From an uncultured Bacteroidales bacterium (GTDB lineage Bacteria > Bacteroidota > Bacteroidia > Bacteroidales > UBA932), in NCBI GenBank assembly GCA_949294195.1, contig CASFGK010000009.1, positions 1 through 64,000 on the forward strand: a stretch of 64,000 bases of DNA. The letters are read 5' to 3'. The position numbers and the translations under genes are program-made. Shown here piece by piece: positions 17,338-26,977 of the stretch (position 1 is its first letter; every line of letters begins with the position of its first letter). Under the pieces are notes generated by a model, which saw only the letters and a list, made by a program, of their open reading frames with translations, was not told the DNA's origin and made no database searches.

Positions 17338-18022
17338 CAGAGGTCACTACACGTACCTTCTTGATTTCAGGGGTGTTGCTGTCGCGGTTTTCTATAGTGA
17401 AAGTTCCCTGGTTGGCTGTCTTGATCTTGCCGAGCCTGCTGCCTGAATCCTTTGCGAATTTTTCGCCTACTTCACGGGCATTCTTCGTAGCCTCTTCGAT
17501 CATTCCGGGCTTTATCTCATTCAGTCCTTCGAACTTGAATTCCACAGGGTTGCTCCATGCATTTTCAGACCCTACCACGATACCTTTCTTCAGCAGGTCA
17601 GTCTGCTTTTTCATCAGGGCGAGGACGGTATCCACGTTGCCTGTGCAGACAGTGACGACATTGGTCGACAGATAGCGGTATGTCCGGTCATTGTTACCGT
17701 ATTCCTGTGCATATTTATCCGATATTACGGGAACGGCCACAGTGATTTCGGAATCGGCTATACCTCCGTCCGTCAGGAATTTCCTGATAGTGGCGGTGTT
17801 CCTGTTTATTTCAGAATATACGGTGTTGATATCGTTCCCCACCACTTTGAATACCAGAGGCCAGATGACCTTGTCTGCCGGTACCTCTTTTTCACACAGA
17901 CCTTTTACGGTCACTATCCTGTCGAAAGACCTGAAGTCCTTCACCGCCTTCGGGAGCATGGTCCCCAGAAAGATCAGGCCGGTCATTATGAACAGGCCCG
18001 AAAAGAATTTACCTTTATCCAT
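17315..18022 (-). CDS. SIMPL (DUF541) domain protein
   Basis: This 235-residue protein has one N-terminal membrane anchor or signal segment (about 5-23), then a SIMPL/DUF541 domain beginning VTVKGLCEKEVPADKVIWPLVFKVV and continuing through SDKYAQEYGNNDRTYRYLS and EEATKNAREVGEKFAKDSG. The YggE-like family is linked to oxidative stress in Enterobacteria, with unclear biochemistry. It faces the periplasm. It lies 93 bases downstream of the efflux operon in the same direction and may be its last gene. Confidence 0.85.
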   Translation of the reverse strand: MDKGKFFSGLFIMTGLIFLGTMLPKAVKDFRSFDRIVTVKGLCEKEVPADKVIWPLVFKVVGNDINTVYSEINRNTATIRKFLTDGGIADSEITVAVPVISDKYAQEYGNNDRTYRYLSTNVVTVCTGNVDTVLALMKKQTDLLKKGIVVGSENAWSNPVEFKFEGLNEIKPGMIEEATKNAREVGEKFAKDSGSRLGKIKTANQGTFTIENRDSNTPEIKKVRVVTSVTYYLKK

Positions 18023-18115
18023 AACTGTAAAGTTTGAAATATCCGGCCAATATAATATTTTTCAGCCAAATTATGATGACTGCGAGCTGTCGTATGATTA
18101 TATCCGGGTTCCCGG

Positions 18116-19528
18116 TCATTCCCCTGTCCTGTCCAGGTAAGCCTGCAGGGCGGTGCGGTAGGCGATGCACTGGTCGATGTACTCGTTGGAGCATTCCTGC
18201 AGCCGGCTCTGCGCCTGAAGAAGATCTGAAAGCGGGGACATCCCGGCCCTGTAATAAGACTCCAGCTGATATACGCTCTCCTGCGCTGTTCCAACACTTT
18301 CACGGGCCACCAGAAGCTGTTCCCAGGAAGCCGTAAGATCCATCCACAGCTGCCTTACCTGCAGGATGAGCTGGGCATTCAGGAAGTCCTTTTCATTCTC
18401 GGCCTTCTGTATCTGGTAGTCGTATCTCTGCATTTTTCTGGCTGTCTTCCCCCAGTCGGAAAGCGGAATCTGTATCGAGGCGAACACTGCGCCGTTCATC
18501 TGCCCTTTGTCTATGATGTTCCCGTACCCGTAAGACGCCCCGACACCGATCTGCGGCAGGGTTTCCCCAACGGTCATCTTCTTTTCCAGCTGCTTCGACC
18601 GGACTGAGAGGTCCAGCAGCCTGCTCTCTGCCTGTCTGGCGGCCGCTTCCTCTTCCGGCATGTAATAGGCATCGGGGGCGGACAGGTCAGTCAGTCTGTC
18701 CGAAAGCAGTATGTCGTCTATATAAGGAACGGAATCGTTCCGTATGGTGCTGTATGGATTGTACTCGAGACCTATGGAATTGAACAGGTTCATCTTTGCG
18801 AGGCGGATTCCGTTCCTGACCCGGATTTTACCGGAGCGTATCTCGTTTTTCTTCAATTTTACCTGGAGCAGGTCATTTTCTGTGGCCAGCCCGGCCTGTA
18901 CGGCCGCATTGACATCCCGGTACAAAGTATCTACAAGCCCCTGCATCTGGTCCAGAGTCTTCATTTTTTCCTCCAAAGACACGACTTGCCAGTAGCCTTT
19001 CTCCACATCTTCGGATGTGGTCCGCAGCCGGATTTCATGTTTGAGCTGTGCGGCCTCCATCCCGAGTGCGGCCAGTTTGTTCCCGTTGATGATCCTGCCT
19101 CCTGCAAATACCGGCTGCATTGCGGTAACAGTTGCGGTTATCCCTTTCTTGAGGGTAGAGTATTGTGTGTTGAAACCGTATTGTTCCGCATAGCCTTCCA
19201 GCATGGAGTTGAGGCTGTTTGCAAAGTCATTGTCTCCCATTATATCGGTGAGACCTATTTCAAGAATAGGGTCAAACGCATAAAAAGCCAGGGCGTTGAC
19301 AGACACTTTCGGGAAGTATTCCGCCACCGCTTCCCTTTTCCTGGCCTGCGCTGCCAGTATGTCCAGTTGCGAGTTGAGTATATACGGGTTGTGCTCCAGA
19401 GCCATTTCCTGGCATTGTTCCAGAGAGATTTCCGTTTTCTCTTGTGCTGCGGCCTGCGGACCGTATGCAACTGCCGGTACCATTGCCATGACCAGCAGGC
19501 ATACCTTCATATAGTTATTTTTCATCAT
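18116..19528 (-). CDS. TolC family outer-membrane efflux protein
   Basis: This is the outer-membrane channel of the tripartite pump encoded here. It has 470 residues with a signal peptide ending near AYGPQAAAQ. Two OEP repeats of helical coiled-coil follow, starting ISLEQCQEMALEHNPYILNSQLDILAAQARKREAVAEYFPKV and DLSVRSKQLEKKMTVGETLPQIGVGAS. The start overlaps the end of the RND gene by 14 bases, so the two are cotranslated. Order on the minus strand: TetR, adaptor, RND permease, TolC. Confidence 0.95.
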   Translation of the reverse strand: MMKNNYMKVCLLVMAMVPAVAYGPQAAAQEKTEISLEQCQEMALEHNPYILNSQLDILAAQARKREAVAEYFPKVSVNALAFYAFDPILEIGLTDIMGDNDFANSLNSMLEGYAEQYGFNTQYSTLKKGITATVTAMQPVFAGGRIINGNKLAALGMEAAQLKHEIRLRTTSEDVEKGYWQVVSLEEKMKTLDQMQGLVDTLYRDVNAAVQAGLATENDLLQVKLKKNEIRSGKIRVRNGIRLAKMNLFNSIGLEYNPYSTIRNDSVPYIDDILLSDRLTDLSAPDAYYMPEEEAAARQAESRLLDLSVRSKQLEKKMTVGETLPQIGVGASYGYGNIIDKGQMNGAVFASIQIPLSDWGKTARKMQRYDYQIQKAENEKDFLNAQLILQVRQLWMDLTASWEQLLVARESVGTAQESVYQLESYYRAGMSPLSDLLQAQSRLQECSNEYIDQCIAYRTALQAYLDRTGE

Positions 19529-22500
19529 TGTTCACCTCCACTGTTTTGGCGTTCTTGAACACCTGCCAGTATGAAACCGGCATTATCAGGACGATCAGGA
19601 CGATCGAAAGCATAGTACCGAAACATATCACCACTCCCATCGGCATCCAGAGTGCATCTCCGCTGATGATCATCGGCAGCACTCCGAGTGCCGTAGTGCA
19701 TGATGTCAGGAAAATAGGCCTCATCCTCCGTTTCCCGGCCTCGATAGAAGCCTCTTTTACATTCCATCCCTTTTCGAACCTCAGATATTCCGCATACTCG
19801 AACATAAGTATGCCGTTCCTGACTATGATGCCCATCAGGCTTATGAGGCCGAGGACGGAAGTCAGTCCGAAATCCAGCTTGAAGAGCCACAGCCCGAGGA
19901 AAGCCCCGAAAAAGCACAGAGTGCTCAGAATCATGGTAAGGGTCGCTATGGACACTTTCTTGAAATGCACCAGCAGGAAGAAGAAAAGTATGGCCACGGC
20001 GCACAGGAAAGTGGTGGCTATTTCCGGTCCCACCTCGCTGTTCATGGAAGACAGCCCTCCGTATGACACTTCTACTCCTTCAGGCAGAATAGGCTTGATT
20101 TCGTGCTCGACATACCTTTTTATATCTTTCATCACCTCAGGCTGGCTGTGTCCGAATTTCAGGTCGGCCCCTACTGTAATGGACTCCTCGCCGCTGATTC
20201 TTGCATGGGTGTCGGGACCCCAGTCTGGCTCTATATCCGCCACCTGCCTCAAAGGGACAGACACTCCGGGTATCCTTGTAGGGACTATCTGGTTTCCTAC
20301 GGCATCATAGCTCATGTCAGTGCCGGTAGTCCGGCTGTACAGCATTACAGGAATCTTCGTGTCTCCCTCCCATACGGAGCCTACCGGAAGCCCGTTGAAA
20401 ATCCCGGCAAGAGACATCGACAGCATGCTGCGGTTCACTCCAAGCCTGGCGGCCTCGTCGGAATCCAGGTCAATATCCACGAATGAAGCCATCCCTTCAC
20501 AGTCGCTGTGTATCCACTGCAGCTTGTCGTCCATTGTGTAAAAGAAATGCTTTATGGAGTCAGCTATAGGCTGCAGAGTATAGAAATCCCCTCCTTTCAC
20601 CGTCACTTCGACCGGTGCCGCGACAGCCTGGTAATCCATCTGCTTGAACCTTATCGTCGCATCCGGGAACCAGTGCTGGTACTTTTCACCGTAGTCCATC
20701 AGGACGGCTTCTGTCGCTTTGGTGGATTCGGTATTTACTATGAACTGTGCGAAATCAGGTGAAGGAGTCTGCGGCGCGTATGTGGCGTGGAATCTCGGGG
20801 AACTGTTTCCCACAAAAGCCGTAACAGACTTGATACGCTTGTCTTTCAGTAAGATATGTTGCAGGGAATCGCTCACGGCCGTTGTCCTGTCCAGTCCCGA
20901 CCCGCTTTCCAGGTAAATCTCCACCACGAAACTTTCCCTTGCCGCCTTAGGCATCATCTGGATGTTGATATGGAAGAACATAAGGGCACCCAGCCCGATC
21001 GCCAGCACTCCCGAGGCAATAGTTATCTTCGGATGGCGGAAGCAGGCGGCTTCCATCACCTCGTAACCTTTCTGCATTCCGTTGAAGAAATGCGACTGCC
21101 CTCTGGCGAACCACCCTTTGCTTTCAGCCTTAGGACTTTTTATGAACCGCACTTCCAGGGAAGGGACAACGAACATCGCGTATGCCAGTGACGAGCACAG
21201 GGCTATCGCTATCACCCACGGGAAAGTCGTCACAAAGTCGCCTAAATAGCCTGAAATGAGGCCCTTGGCCGGGAAAGACATGATGCTTATGGCCATGGTC
21301 GCAGTAAACATCGGGAAGAGAAGTTCCTTCATGCTGGAGCTTGCAGCTTCTATTCTGGACATCCCGCGTCCCAGTTTGTCCATGTAGCCGTCCATCGTTA
21401 TGATAGAGTCATCGACGATCATCCCCAGCACTACTATCAGTGCGGCAAGAGATACGGTGTTCAGGTCAATCCCGGCAATGAACATCACCGCCAGGGCCAC
21501 TGCCGTACATACCGGTACCCCGGAACTTGCAATCAGCGCCGATTTGATAGGGAAGAGCATGAGCATCACCAGAATGACCACAAGCATTGATATCACCAGA
21601 TCCCTTAGGAACGACAGCACTGACATTCCGACAACTTTCGGCTGGTCTGTAATCTTGCTGAGGGTCACACTGTCCGGCAGCCCTTTCTGGAATTCGTCAA
21701 GGACTTTGTCCACCTCACGCCCGAATGCCACGATGTCGTTGTCCGGACGCATTTCCACAGAGAGGATAACGGCCGTATTGCCGTTGTAATCCACAGTGGA
21801 AGACGGTTCCCTGTATCTCCTTTCAACTGTGGCTATATCCTTCAGCCTGACTATATTGCCGGCAGGGTCGGAATATACGATCCTTTCCGCTATCTCCTTT
21901 TCGGACGCCACCGTGTTGGATACATGAATGTGTGAGGTGACATATTCGGTGTCGAAATCCCCGCTTGCGGCCTGCATCCCTGAACTCTGGTAGTCGAGCA
22001 TCAGCGTCGCAGGACTGATTCCGTATGCCGAAAGCCTGTCCATATCTACATGAACGGCTATCTCCTCGTCCTGCGTTCCGATGATACGGACGTTGGCCAT
22101 GTCAGGGATCCTCCTGAGGAGGGTGCTCAGATTCTCCGCATACTCTTTCATTTCCCCGTATCCTTTGTCAGAGGACTCGAGGGCGATAAGCAGCGAAGAC
22201 ACGGCACTGAAATCATCCATCACCGCCACTGCCATCACTCCCTGAGGGAGAGTCTGCTTCGTGGCTTCGAGTTTAAGCTTTATTTTCGACCAGACCTCGT
22301 TTTTTGTACTGGCCGGTGTCGTCAGGTCTGTGTATATATAGCACAGCCCGTCTTTCGAATAGGACTTGGTGTTGTCCCTGTTTATCTCGGAAAAGGAGAA
22401 GAGGGCGTCCTCCAGAGGCCGGGTCAGCTGGTCTTCGACTTCTGCTGCTCCGGCACCGGGATACACTCCTACAATCAGGCCGTTTTTCAGCTCGAAAGAC

Positions 22501-22628
22501 GGAAACTCATCCTTGTTCATATAGGAAAGGCCTATGATGCCCAATGCTACAAGGACTCCGACCACGAAGTAGACTATCTTCTTGTGGGCGATGACACCTT
22601 TTACTATATCTGAAGTTCTGCTGCTCAT
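19515..22628 (-). CDS. RND efflux transporter permease (AcrB/HAE1-like)
   Basis: This is the inner-membrane proton-driven pump of 1037 residues. It has a first membrane helix at about 15-35, two large periplasmic loops, and the proton-relay aspartates in helix 4 (VVLGMIVDDSIITMDGY). The conserved C-terminal GLISLMGIIVRNGILMFEYAEYLR follows. The DD pair and 12-helix layout fit the HAE/AcrB branch. With its adaptor and TolC it would export drugs, bile salts or a metabolite. The substrate cannot be read from sequence. Confidence 0.95.
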   Translation of the reverse strand: MSSRTSDIVKGVIAHKKIVYFVVGVLVALGIIGLSYMNKDEFPSFELKNGLIVGVYPGAGAAEVEDQLTRPLEDALFSFSEINRDNTKSYSKDGLCYIYTDLTTPASTKNEVWSKIKLKLEATKQTLPQGVMAVAVMDDFSAVSSLLIALESSDKGYGEMKEYAENLSTLLRRIPDMANVRIIGTQDEEIAVHVDMDRLSAYGISPATLMLDYQSSGMQAASGDFDTEYVTSHIHVSNTVASEKEIAERIVYSDPAGNIVRLKDIATVERRYREPSSTVDYNGNTAVILSVEMRPDNDIVAFGREVDKVLDEFQKGLPDSVTLSKITDQPKVVGMSVLSFLRDLVISMLVVILVMLMLFPIKSALIASSGVPVCTAVALAVMFIAGIDLNTVSLAALIVVLGMIVDDSIITMDGYMDKLGRGMSRIEAASSSMKELLFPMFTATMAISIMSFPAKGLISGYLGDFVTTFPWVIAIALCSSLAYAMFVVPSLEVRFIKSPKAESKGWFARGQSHFFNGMQKGYEVMEAACFRHPKITIASGVLAIGLGALMFFHINIQMMPKAARESFVVEIYLESGSGLDRTTAVSDSLQHILLKDKRIKSVTAFVGNSSPRFHATYAPQTPSPDFAQFIVNTESTKATEAVLMDYGEKYQHWFPDATIRFKQMDYQAVAAPVEVTVKGGDFYTLQPIADSIKHFFYTMDDKLQWIHSDCEGMASFVDIDLDSDEAARLGVNRSMLSMSLAGIFNGLPVGSVWEGDTKIPVMLYSRTTGTDMSYDAVGNQIVPTRIPGVSVPLRQVADIEPDWGPDTHARISGEESITVGADLKFGHSQPEVMKDIKRYVEHEIKPILPEGVEVSYGGLSSMNSEVGPEIATTFLCAVAILFFFLLVHFKKVSIATLTMILSTLCFFGAFLGLWLFKLDFGLTSVLGLISLMGIIVRNGILMFEYAEYLRFEKGWNVKEASIEAGKRRMRPIFLTSCTTALGVLPMIISGDALWMPMGVVICFGTMLSIVLIVLIMPVSYWQVFKNAKTVEVNNDEK

Positions 22629-22632
22629 GGTG

Positions 22633-23670
22633 TTATATTATCTTGACTTTCATTCCGCCGCTTACTTTCTGGGTGCCTTCGGTGATGACGTTGTCGCCCG
22701 CTGCAAGGCCTGAGCTGACGACGATTCCTTTCTCTGAAAATCCTTCGGCAGTGATGTATTTTTTTTCTACCCGGCTGTCCCCGTTTACTGTCCAGACATA
22801 TCTTCCCGTACCGTCTGTCCTGACTACGGATGCCGGGATGACAATACCGCTTCCGTCATTCTTCATGGAGTACACCTTGCAGACCATTCCCGGCATGAGA
22901 CCATCCACTTTTCCTGAAGGAGAGAGAATGCAGCTGTAGCTGTGCGACAGCCTGGATGCGGAAATCCCTTTGGATTTTACCCGGGCGCTGAATGTTTTTC
23001 CGTCAAGAGCTGGGACTTCGACAGTGAATGCCTCTCCTTTGGAGACAGTCCCTATTTCCTTTTCCGGGACGGAAAACGATATTTCCACGGAAGCTATGTC
23101 CATCATCCGGACCAGTGGTTCAATTGCATTTGTCACGACTCCCTGTTCAGAGAACACTTCTTCTATCACGCCGTTGAACGGGGCTTTGACAGTACAGTCG
23201 TCCAATGCTTTCCGTGCGGCCTGCGCCGAAGCCCTGGCTTTGCTCAGCTGGGTCTGTATCTCTATCATTTTCACCTGCGCCACACTTCCGCTTTCATATA
23301 CCTGGGAGAGCCTTCTGTAGCCGTCCTCAGCCTGTTCGAGCGTTGCGTCAGCCATCTGTTTTGCGCTCGTCACATTCTGGGATTCCACTATGGCGATTGT
23401 ATCGCCTTGCCTGACGATGTCGCCGGTATTTACACGCAGCTCCTTGAGAGTTCCGGGATAGCTGCAGGACAGCACTGCTGTCCTGGATGCCTCTACAGTC
23501 CCAACATAGTTTTTGCCTGTAACACTTTCTTCCAGCTGTATCTTCATGACTTTTACAGGGACAGCCTCTGTCTGCCTTCCTTCCCCGTACCCGGATGCGC
23601 AGCCTCCTGATATCGCTGCGGCTGCGCCCAGCATGGCAGCCGGGATGAGTAATCTTGTTGTCCTATTCAT
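22633..23670 (-). CDS. RND efflux periplasmic adaptor lipoprotein
   Basis: The 345-residue membrane-fusion protein joins the RND pump to TolC. A lipoprotein signal ends at ISGGC (lipid-anchored Cys about 24). A barrel-sandwich half follows (RTAVLSCSYPGTLKELRVNTGDIVRQGDTIAIV), then the alpha hairpin (about 100-150) and the second half (DDCTVKAPFNGVIEEVFSEQGVVT), then beta-barrel and membrane-proximal domains. Its stop lies 4 bases from the pump start. Only 11 bases separate it from the TetR gene, so it is all one operon. Confidence 0.94.
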   Translation of the reverse strand: MNRTTRLLIPAAMLGAAAAISGGCASGYGEGRQTEAVPVKVMKIQLEESVTGKNYVGTVEASRTAVLSCSYPGTLKELRVNTGDIVRQGDTIAIVESQNVTSAKQMADATLEQAEDGYRRLSQVYESGSVAQVKMIEIQTQLSKARASAQAARKALDDCTVKAPFNGVIEEVFSEQGVVTNAIEPLVRMMDIASVEISFSVPEKEIGTVSKGEAFTVEVPALDGKTFSARVKSKGISASRLSHSYSCILSPSGKVDGLMPGMVCKVYSMKNDGSGIVIPASVVRTDGTGRYVWTVNGDSRVEKKYITAEGFSEKGIVVSSGLAAGDNVITEGTQKVSGGMKVKII

Positions 23671-23681
23671 AGCCGTATATG

Positions 23682-24287
23682 TTATTCGTTTGAGTTTGAG
23701 AAATTTCTTGAAATCAGAAGATCTACCATTGCGTCGTATGTTTTCCTCAAGGCTTTCCGGTCTTCATAGCTTTTGAACTGGAGTTCCAGTCCCTTGAGAA
23801 TGACCAGCATTGTCTTTCCGAATGCGTCCGGTTCGACAGCTTCTGAAAGGATGCCGGCTTCCCTGCCGTTGTTGCATGCCGTCACAAAATAAGCGTATTC
23901 CCAGTCATCCAGGATATTCCTTGCTTCTTCCACGGCCTCTTTCACTTCTCCGGACTTTTCAAGATACGGAGCCATAATGTAGCTGTAGAAGACTTTTGCA
24001 TATCCGATAACGTCTATACGTGCTTTCATGTATGCTATAAGCTGCTCTTTCTGTTCAGGATGTGCATCGATGACTTCCGTCATGCGCCGGATTATATCCG
24101 CCATTTCCTGCTGCAGTACGGACTTGAATATACCCAGTTTGCTGTCGAAATGGTAGTAGACGGATGCCTTTGCCTTATGTGCGGCGGCGGCAATCTCGTC
24201 TACCGAGGTCTTTTCATAACCGTATTTTTCAAACAGCCCTGCTGCTGCAGAAATGATGGAGTTTCTGATTTTTTCCTTGTCCTTCAT
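23682..24287 (-). CDS. TetR family transcriptional regulator
   Basis: This 201-residue DNA-binding regulator is at the head of the efflux operon. The N-terminal TetR helix-turn-helix is MKDKEKIRNSIISAAAGLFEKYGYEKTSVDEIAAAAHKAKASVYYHF. The ligand-binding C-terminal domain is unassigned. It is likely a repressor of its own operon that is released by a pump substrate. Inverted repeats just upstream (24292-24336) are candidate operators. A divergent AGE-family gene starts at 24503. Confidence 0.93.
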   Translation of the reverse strand: MKDKEKIRNSIISAAAGLFEKYGYEKTSVDEIAAAAHKAKASVYYHFDSKLGIFKSVLQQEMADIIRRMTEVIDAHPEQKEQLIAYMKARIDVIGYAKVFYSYIMAPYLEKSGEVKEAVEEARNILDDWEYAYFVTACNNGREAGILSEAVEPDAFGKTMLVILKGLELQFKSYEDRKALRKTYDAMVDLLISRNFSNSNE

Positions 24288-24291
24288 CTGT

Positions 24292-24336
24292 AAAATTTGT
24301 ATTTTTCGACCAAATCGGTATAATAGTACAAATTTT
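24292..24336. promoter_or_regulatory. Candidate TetR operator region
   Basis: A perfect 10-bp inverted repeat, AAAATTTGTA (24292-24301) and TACAAATTTT (24327-24336), flanks a shorter dyad ACC-AAATC-GGT (24309-24319). The pair begins five bases upstream of the tetR ATG, where a repressor could block transcription. The ACC/GGT dyad looks like TetR half-sites. Binding is inference. Confidence 0.5.
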
Positions 24337-24449
24337 ATGCCTGTTTGCGGCCCGGAAGGTTCCGTACGTCAATTTGAAAAATAAATTTCGGGATTAGATT
24401 ATTTTTCATTAAATTTAACGCTGTATCGCTTGTTCGGTACACTGTCATA

Positions 24450-24467
24450 CGGACTGGAGACAGTCCG
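24450..24467 (+). other. Hairpin upstream of the AGE-family gene
   Basis: CGGACTG and CAGTCCG pair perfectly around the tetraloop GAGA, a GNRA-type loop, followed by a short T-rich tract. It lies 35 bases before the ATG at 24503. It could be a 5'-UTR structure or weak terminator. Nothing else in 24337-24449 is recognisable. Confidence 0.45.
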
Positions 24468-24502
24468 AAACCTTTTATTAATAATATTAAAACTTTAATG
24501 AC

Positions 24503-25507
24503 ATGGAAAGGACCGATGCCTTCACGAAAGAGACCGGAAGGATGCTGGAGGAGGAGATTCTCAAATTTCCGGTAGAAAAGATGCAGGACCCTAATGGTGG
24601 ATTCTACGGTCATATGACCGAAGCTGGAAAAGCAGACGGGAGTGCACCTATGGAGGTTGTTTTAAACGCAAGGATTCTTTGGACTTATGCTGCGGGATAC
24701 AGAGTGCTGAAAAAGAAGGAGTATCTGATGACAGCCACAAGGACAAAGGATTTTTTTGTGGAGCATTTCCTTGACCATAAATACGGCGGTGTATTCTGGT
24801 CGCTGAACCCGGACGGCACCCGTCTTGACACCGGCAAGCGTTTCAGGGCAATGGGAGCTGCAATTTACGGACTTAGTGAGTATGTCCTCGCTACAGGGGA
24901 TGAAAGTGTCCTTTCTTATGCCAGGAACCTGTTCGAAACGACGGAAAAGGAAGGATTCGATCCGGAAAAGGGACTTTACCGTGATATGAAGGCCAGAGAC
25001 TGGGGGCAGGCTGAGCCGCAGCTTAAGGACGAGACCTTCTGCACCCATCTCAGCATTCTGGAAGGATATACGAACCTTTATCAGGTATGGAAAGACGAAC
25101 GGCTGCGCTCAAGGATAAAGGCACTCCTTACAATAATGACCGACAAGGTGCTTGCCGGTCCGTGTGAAGAGGAGGGACACGGCTGCCGTAATGTTGTCGA
25201 GGCTTCATGGCAGATGCTCAAGGCCGCTTTCGCCGTGCGGGACATTTATGTGACCGACAAGGTGCGGCCTGTGGTCAAAGGGCTTTTGGACAAGGCGTCT
25301 GCCGGAGACTGTGGAAACAAGCTCTGTGAAAAGGCTGAAAAGGTCGTTGCGGACCTCTGGGCGTGGAAGTACCTGAATGAAACCGGAGCTGCAGACCGTG
25401 CTCTGGCCTGCTGGGATACGATCAAAGGCACTTCTCTGGAAGGGAAATGCGGAAACGGCATTTTCCGCCTTGGACGTATGTGTGTCGAAGTAATTGATAT
25501 GTTTTAA
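24503..25507 (+). CDS. Short AGE-family (N-acylglucosamine 2-epimerase-like) protein
   Basis: The (alpha/alpha)6-barrel signature is clear: MEVVLNARILWTYAAGYRVL, KYGGVFWSLNPDG, AAIYGLSEYVLATGDESVL and LSILEGYTNLYQVWKDE. Members epimerise or isomerise sugars, such as cellobiose or mannose. At 334 residues it is about 60-70 shorter than cellobiose 2-epimerases. The segment between ALLTIMTDKVL and VVEASWQMLKAA is cut down to a Cys/His-containing loop. The HLHL-type motif reads THLSIL, so one of the usual histidines is a serine. It may have a different activity. The reading frame is intact. Confidence 0.8.
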   Translation: MERTDAFTKETGRMLEEEILKFPVEKMQDPNGGFYGHMTEAGKADGSAPMEVVLNARILWTYAAGYRVLKKKEYLMTATRTKDFFVEHFLDHKYGGVFWSLNPDGTRLDTGKRFRAMGAAIYGLSEYVLATGDESVLSYARNLFETTEKEGFDPEKGLYRDMKARDWGQAEPQLKDETFCTHLSILEGYTNLYQVWKDERLRSRIKALLTIMTDKVLAGPCEEEGHGCRNVVEASWQMLKAAFAVRDIYVTDKVRPVVKGLLDKASAGDCGNKLCEKAEKVVADLWAWKYLNETGAADRALACWDTIKGTSLEGKCGNGIFRLGRMCVEVIDMF

Positions 25508-25521
25508 TTTTCAACGGAAAG

Positions 25522-26967
25522 ATGTTCAATAAGGAAGTTTACATCAGAAGAAGGGCGGAGCTGGTCAGGAGGCTTTCCGCACATATGCCGGCCGGCAAGG
25601 CAGGGGTAGCGGTTTTTATCGGCAACGCAGAAGCGCCGCAGAATTACAGGGGGAATGACTACAAGTTCAGACAGGAGAGTTCTTTCCTGTATTACTGGGG
25701 TATAGACGAGCCCGGGTTTGCCGCTTTGCTTGATCTTGATTCCGGTGATGAGGTGATATATGGTGACAATGTGGAAATAGGGGATATCATCTGGATGGGT
25801 CCCCAGCCGTCGGTGGAATCCAAGGCTGCGGCTGTAGGAGTCGCCGTGTCTGCACCTTCGGCCATGTTCGACAAGGCTGTCGCTGCCGCCCGTTCTCTCG
25901 GCCGGACTGTACACTTCCTTCCGGCATCAAGATATTACAATGTCCTCAGGACTGCATCCCTTACCGGATGCAGTCCTGATTCAGTGCGCAAAGTCGCGTC
26001 TGTTTCCGATGGTGAGGTACATGCTTCCCTGGAGCTTGTGAATGCTGTCATATCTATGCGTCTGATTAAGGAAGACTGTGAGATAGAAGAGATTGACAAG
26101 GCTTGTGAAATCGGTTACCTGATGCATTCCGAGGCCCGCCGCTGCTGCAAGCCAGGGGTATGCGAGCAGGAGATTGTCGGAAAGATGGAAGGAGTGACCA
26201 TATCCAAGGGCTGGGGAGTTTCCTTCACCACTATCCTTTCGCAACATGGGGAGACGCTGCACAACCACAAACATGACGGAGTCATAACTCCTGGAAAACT
26301 CCTTCTGATAGACGCCGGAGCGGAAAGCAATACCCACTATGCATCCGATTTCACCAGGACGATTCCGTGCAGTGGGAAATTCTCCCCGAAACAGCGTGAC
26401 ATTTATGACATCGTCGTAGCCTGCAACGACCTTGCATACGACCTCGCAAGACCTGGTATGACCTACAGGGATGTCCATCTGGCAGTCGCGGCGAGGATGC
26501 TTGAGGGTCTGAAAGCGCTGGATCTTGTACGGGGAAATGTCCAGGATATGGTAGCAGAGGGTATTGCCGGCATGTTCATGCCGCATGGACTCGGCCACAA
26601 TATGGGAATAGACGTCCATGACATGGAGGATCTGGGAGAAGATCTTGTCGGATACGACCCTGACCAGAAGCGTTCCGGACAGCTTGGCCTGGGCTCTCTC
26701 CGTATGGCGCGCAGGCTCTTGCCAGGGCATGTAATCACGGATGAACCGGGGATTTACTTCGTACCTGCACTCATTGCCAAGTGGAAAGCGGAAGGTACGG
26801 GCAAGGATTTCATAAACTATCCGAAGCTGGAGTCCGGCTATCTTGACTTCGGTGGAATCCGTCTTGAAGATGACCTTCTTATAACCGCGGACGGCTGCCG
26901 CAGGCTCGGGCCGAACAGGCTTCCTGTCTACGCTGACGAGGTCGAAGCTGTAATGGCATCAGAATAA
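25522..26967 (+). CDS. pepP: Xaa-Pro aminopeptidase (aminopeptidase P, M24B)
   Basis: This dimetal peptidase removes an N-terminal residue preceding proline. The 481-residue protein has an aminopeptidase P N-terminal domain (YIRRRAELVRRLSAHMPAGK) and an M24 pita-bread domain. Metal ligands are visible in DAGAESNTHYASDFTRT, PHGLGHNMGIDVHD, ITDEPGIYF and GGIRLEDDLLIT. It is probably cytoplasmic, since there is no signal peptide. It lies 14 bases after the AGE gene. A second, unrelated-length aminopeptidase P is at 38010. Confidence 0.94.
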   Translation: MFNKEVYIRRRAELVRRLSAHMPAGKAGVAVFIGNAEAPQNYRGNDYKFRQESSFLYYWGIDEPGFAALLDLDSGDEVIYGDNVEIGDIIWMGPQPSVESKAAAVGVAVSAPSAMFDKAVAAARSLGRTVHFLPASRYYNVLRTASLTGCSPDSVRKVASVSDGEVHASLELVNAVISMRLIKEDCEIEEIDKACEIGYLMHSEARRCCKPGVCEQEIVGKMEGVTISKGWGVSFTTILSQHGETLHNHKHDGVITPGKLLLIDAGAESNTHYASDFTRTIPCSGKFSPKQRDIYDIVVACNDLAYDLARPGMTYRDVHLAVAARMLEGLKALDLVRGNVQDMVAEGIAGMFMPHGLGHNMGIDVHDMEDLGEDLVGYDPDQKRSGQLGLGSLRMARRLLPGHVITDEPGIYFVPALIAKWKAEGTGKDFINYPKLESGYLDFGGIRLEDDLLITADGCRRLGPNRLPVYADEVEAVMASE

Positions 26968-26977
26968 GGTCGGATTT

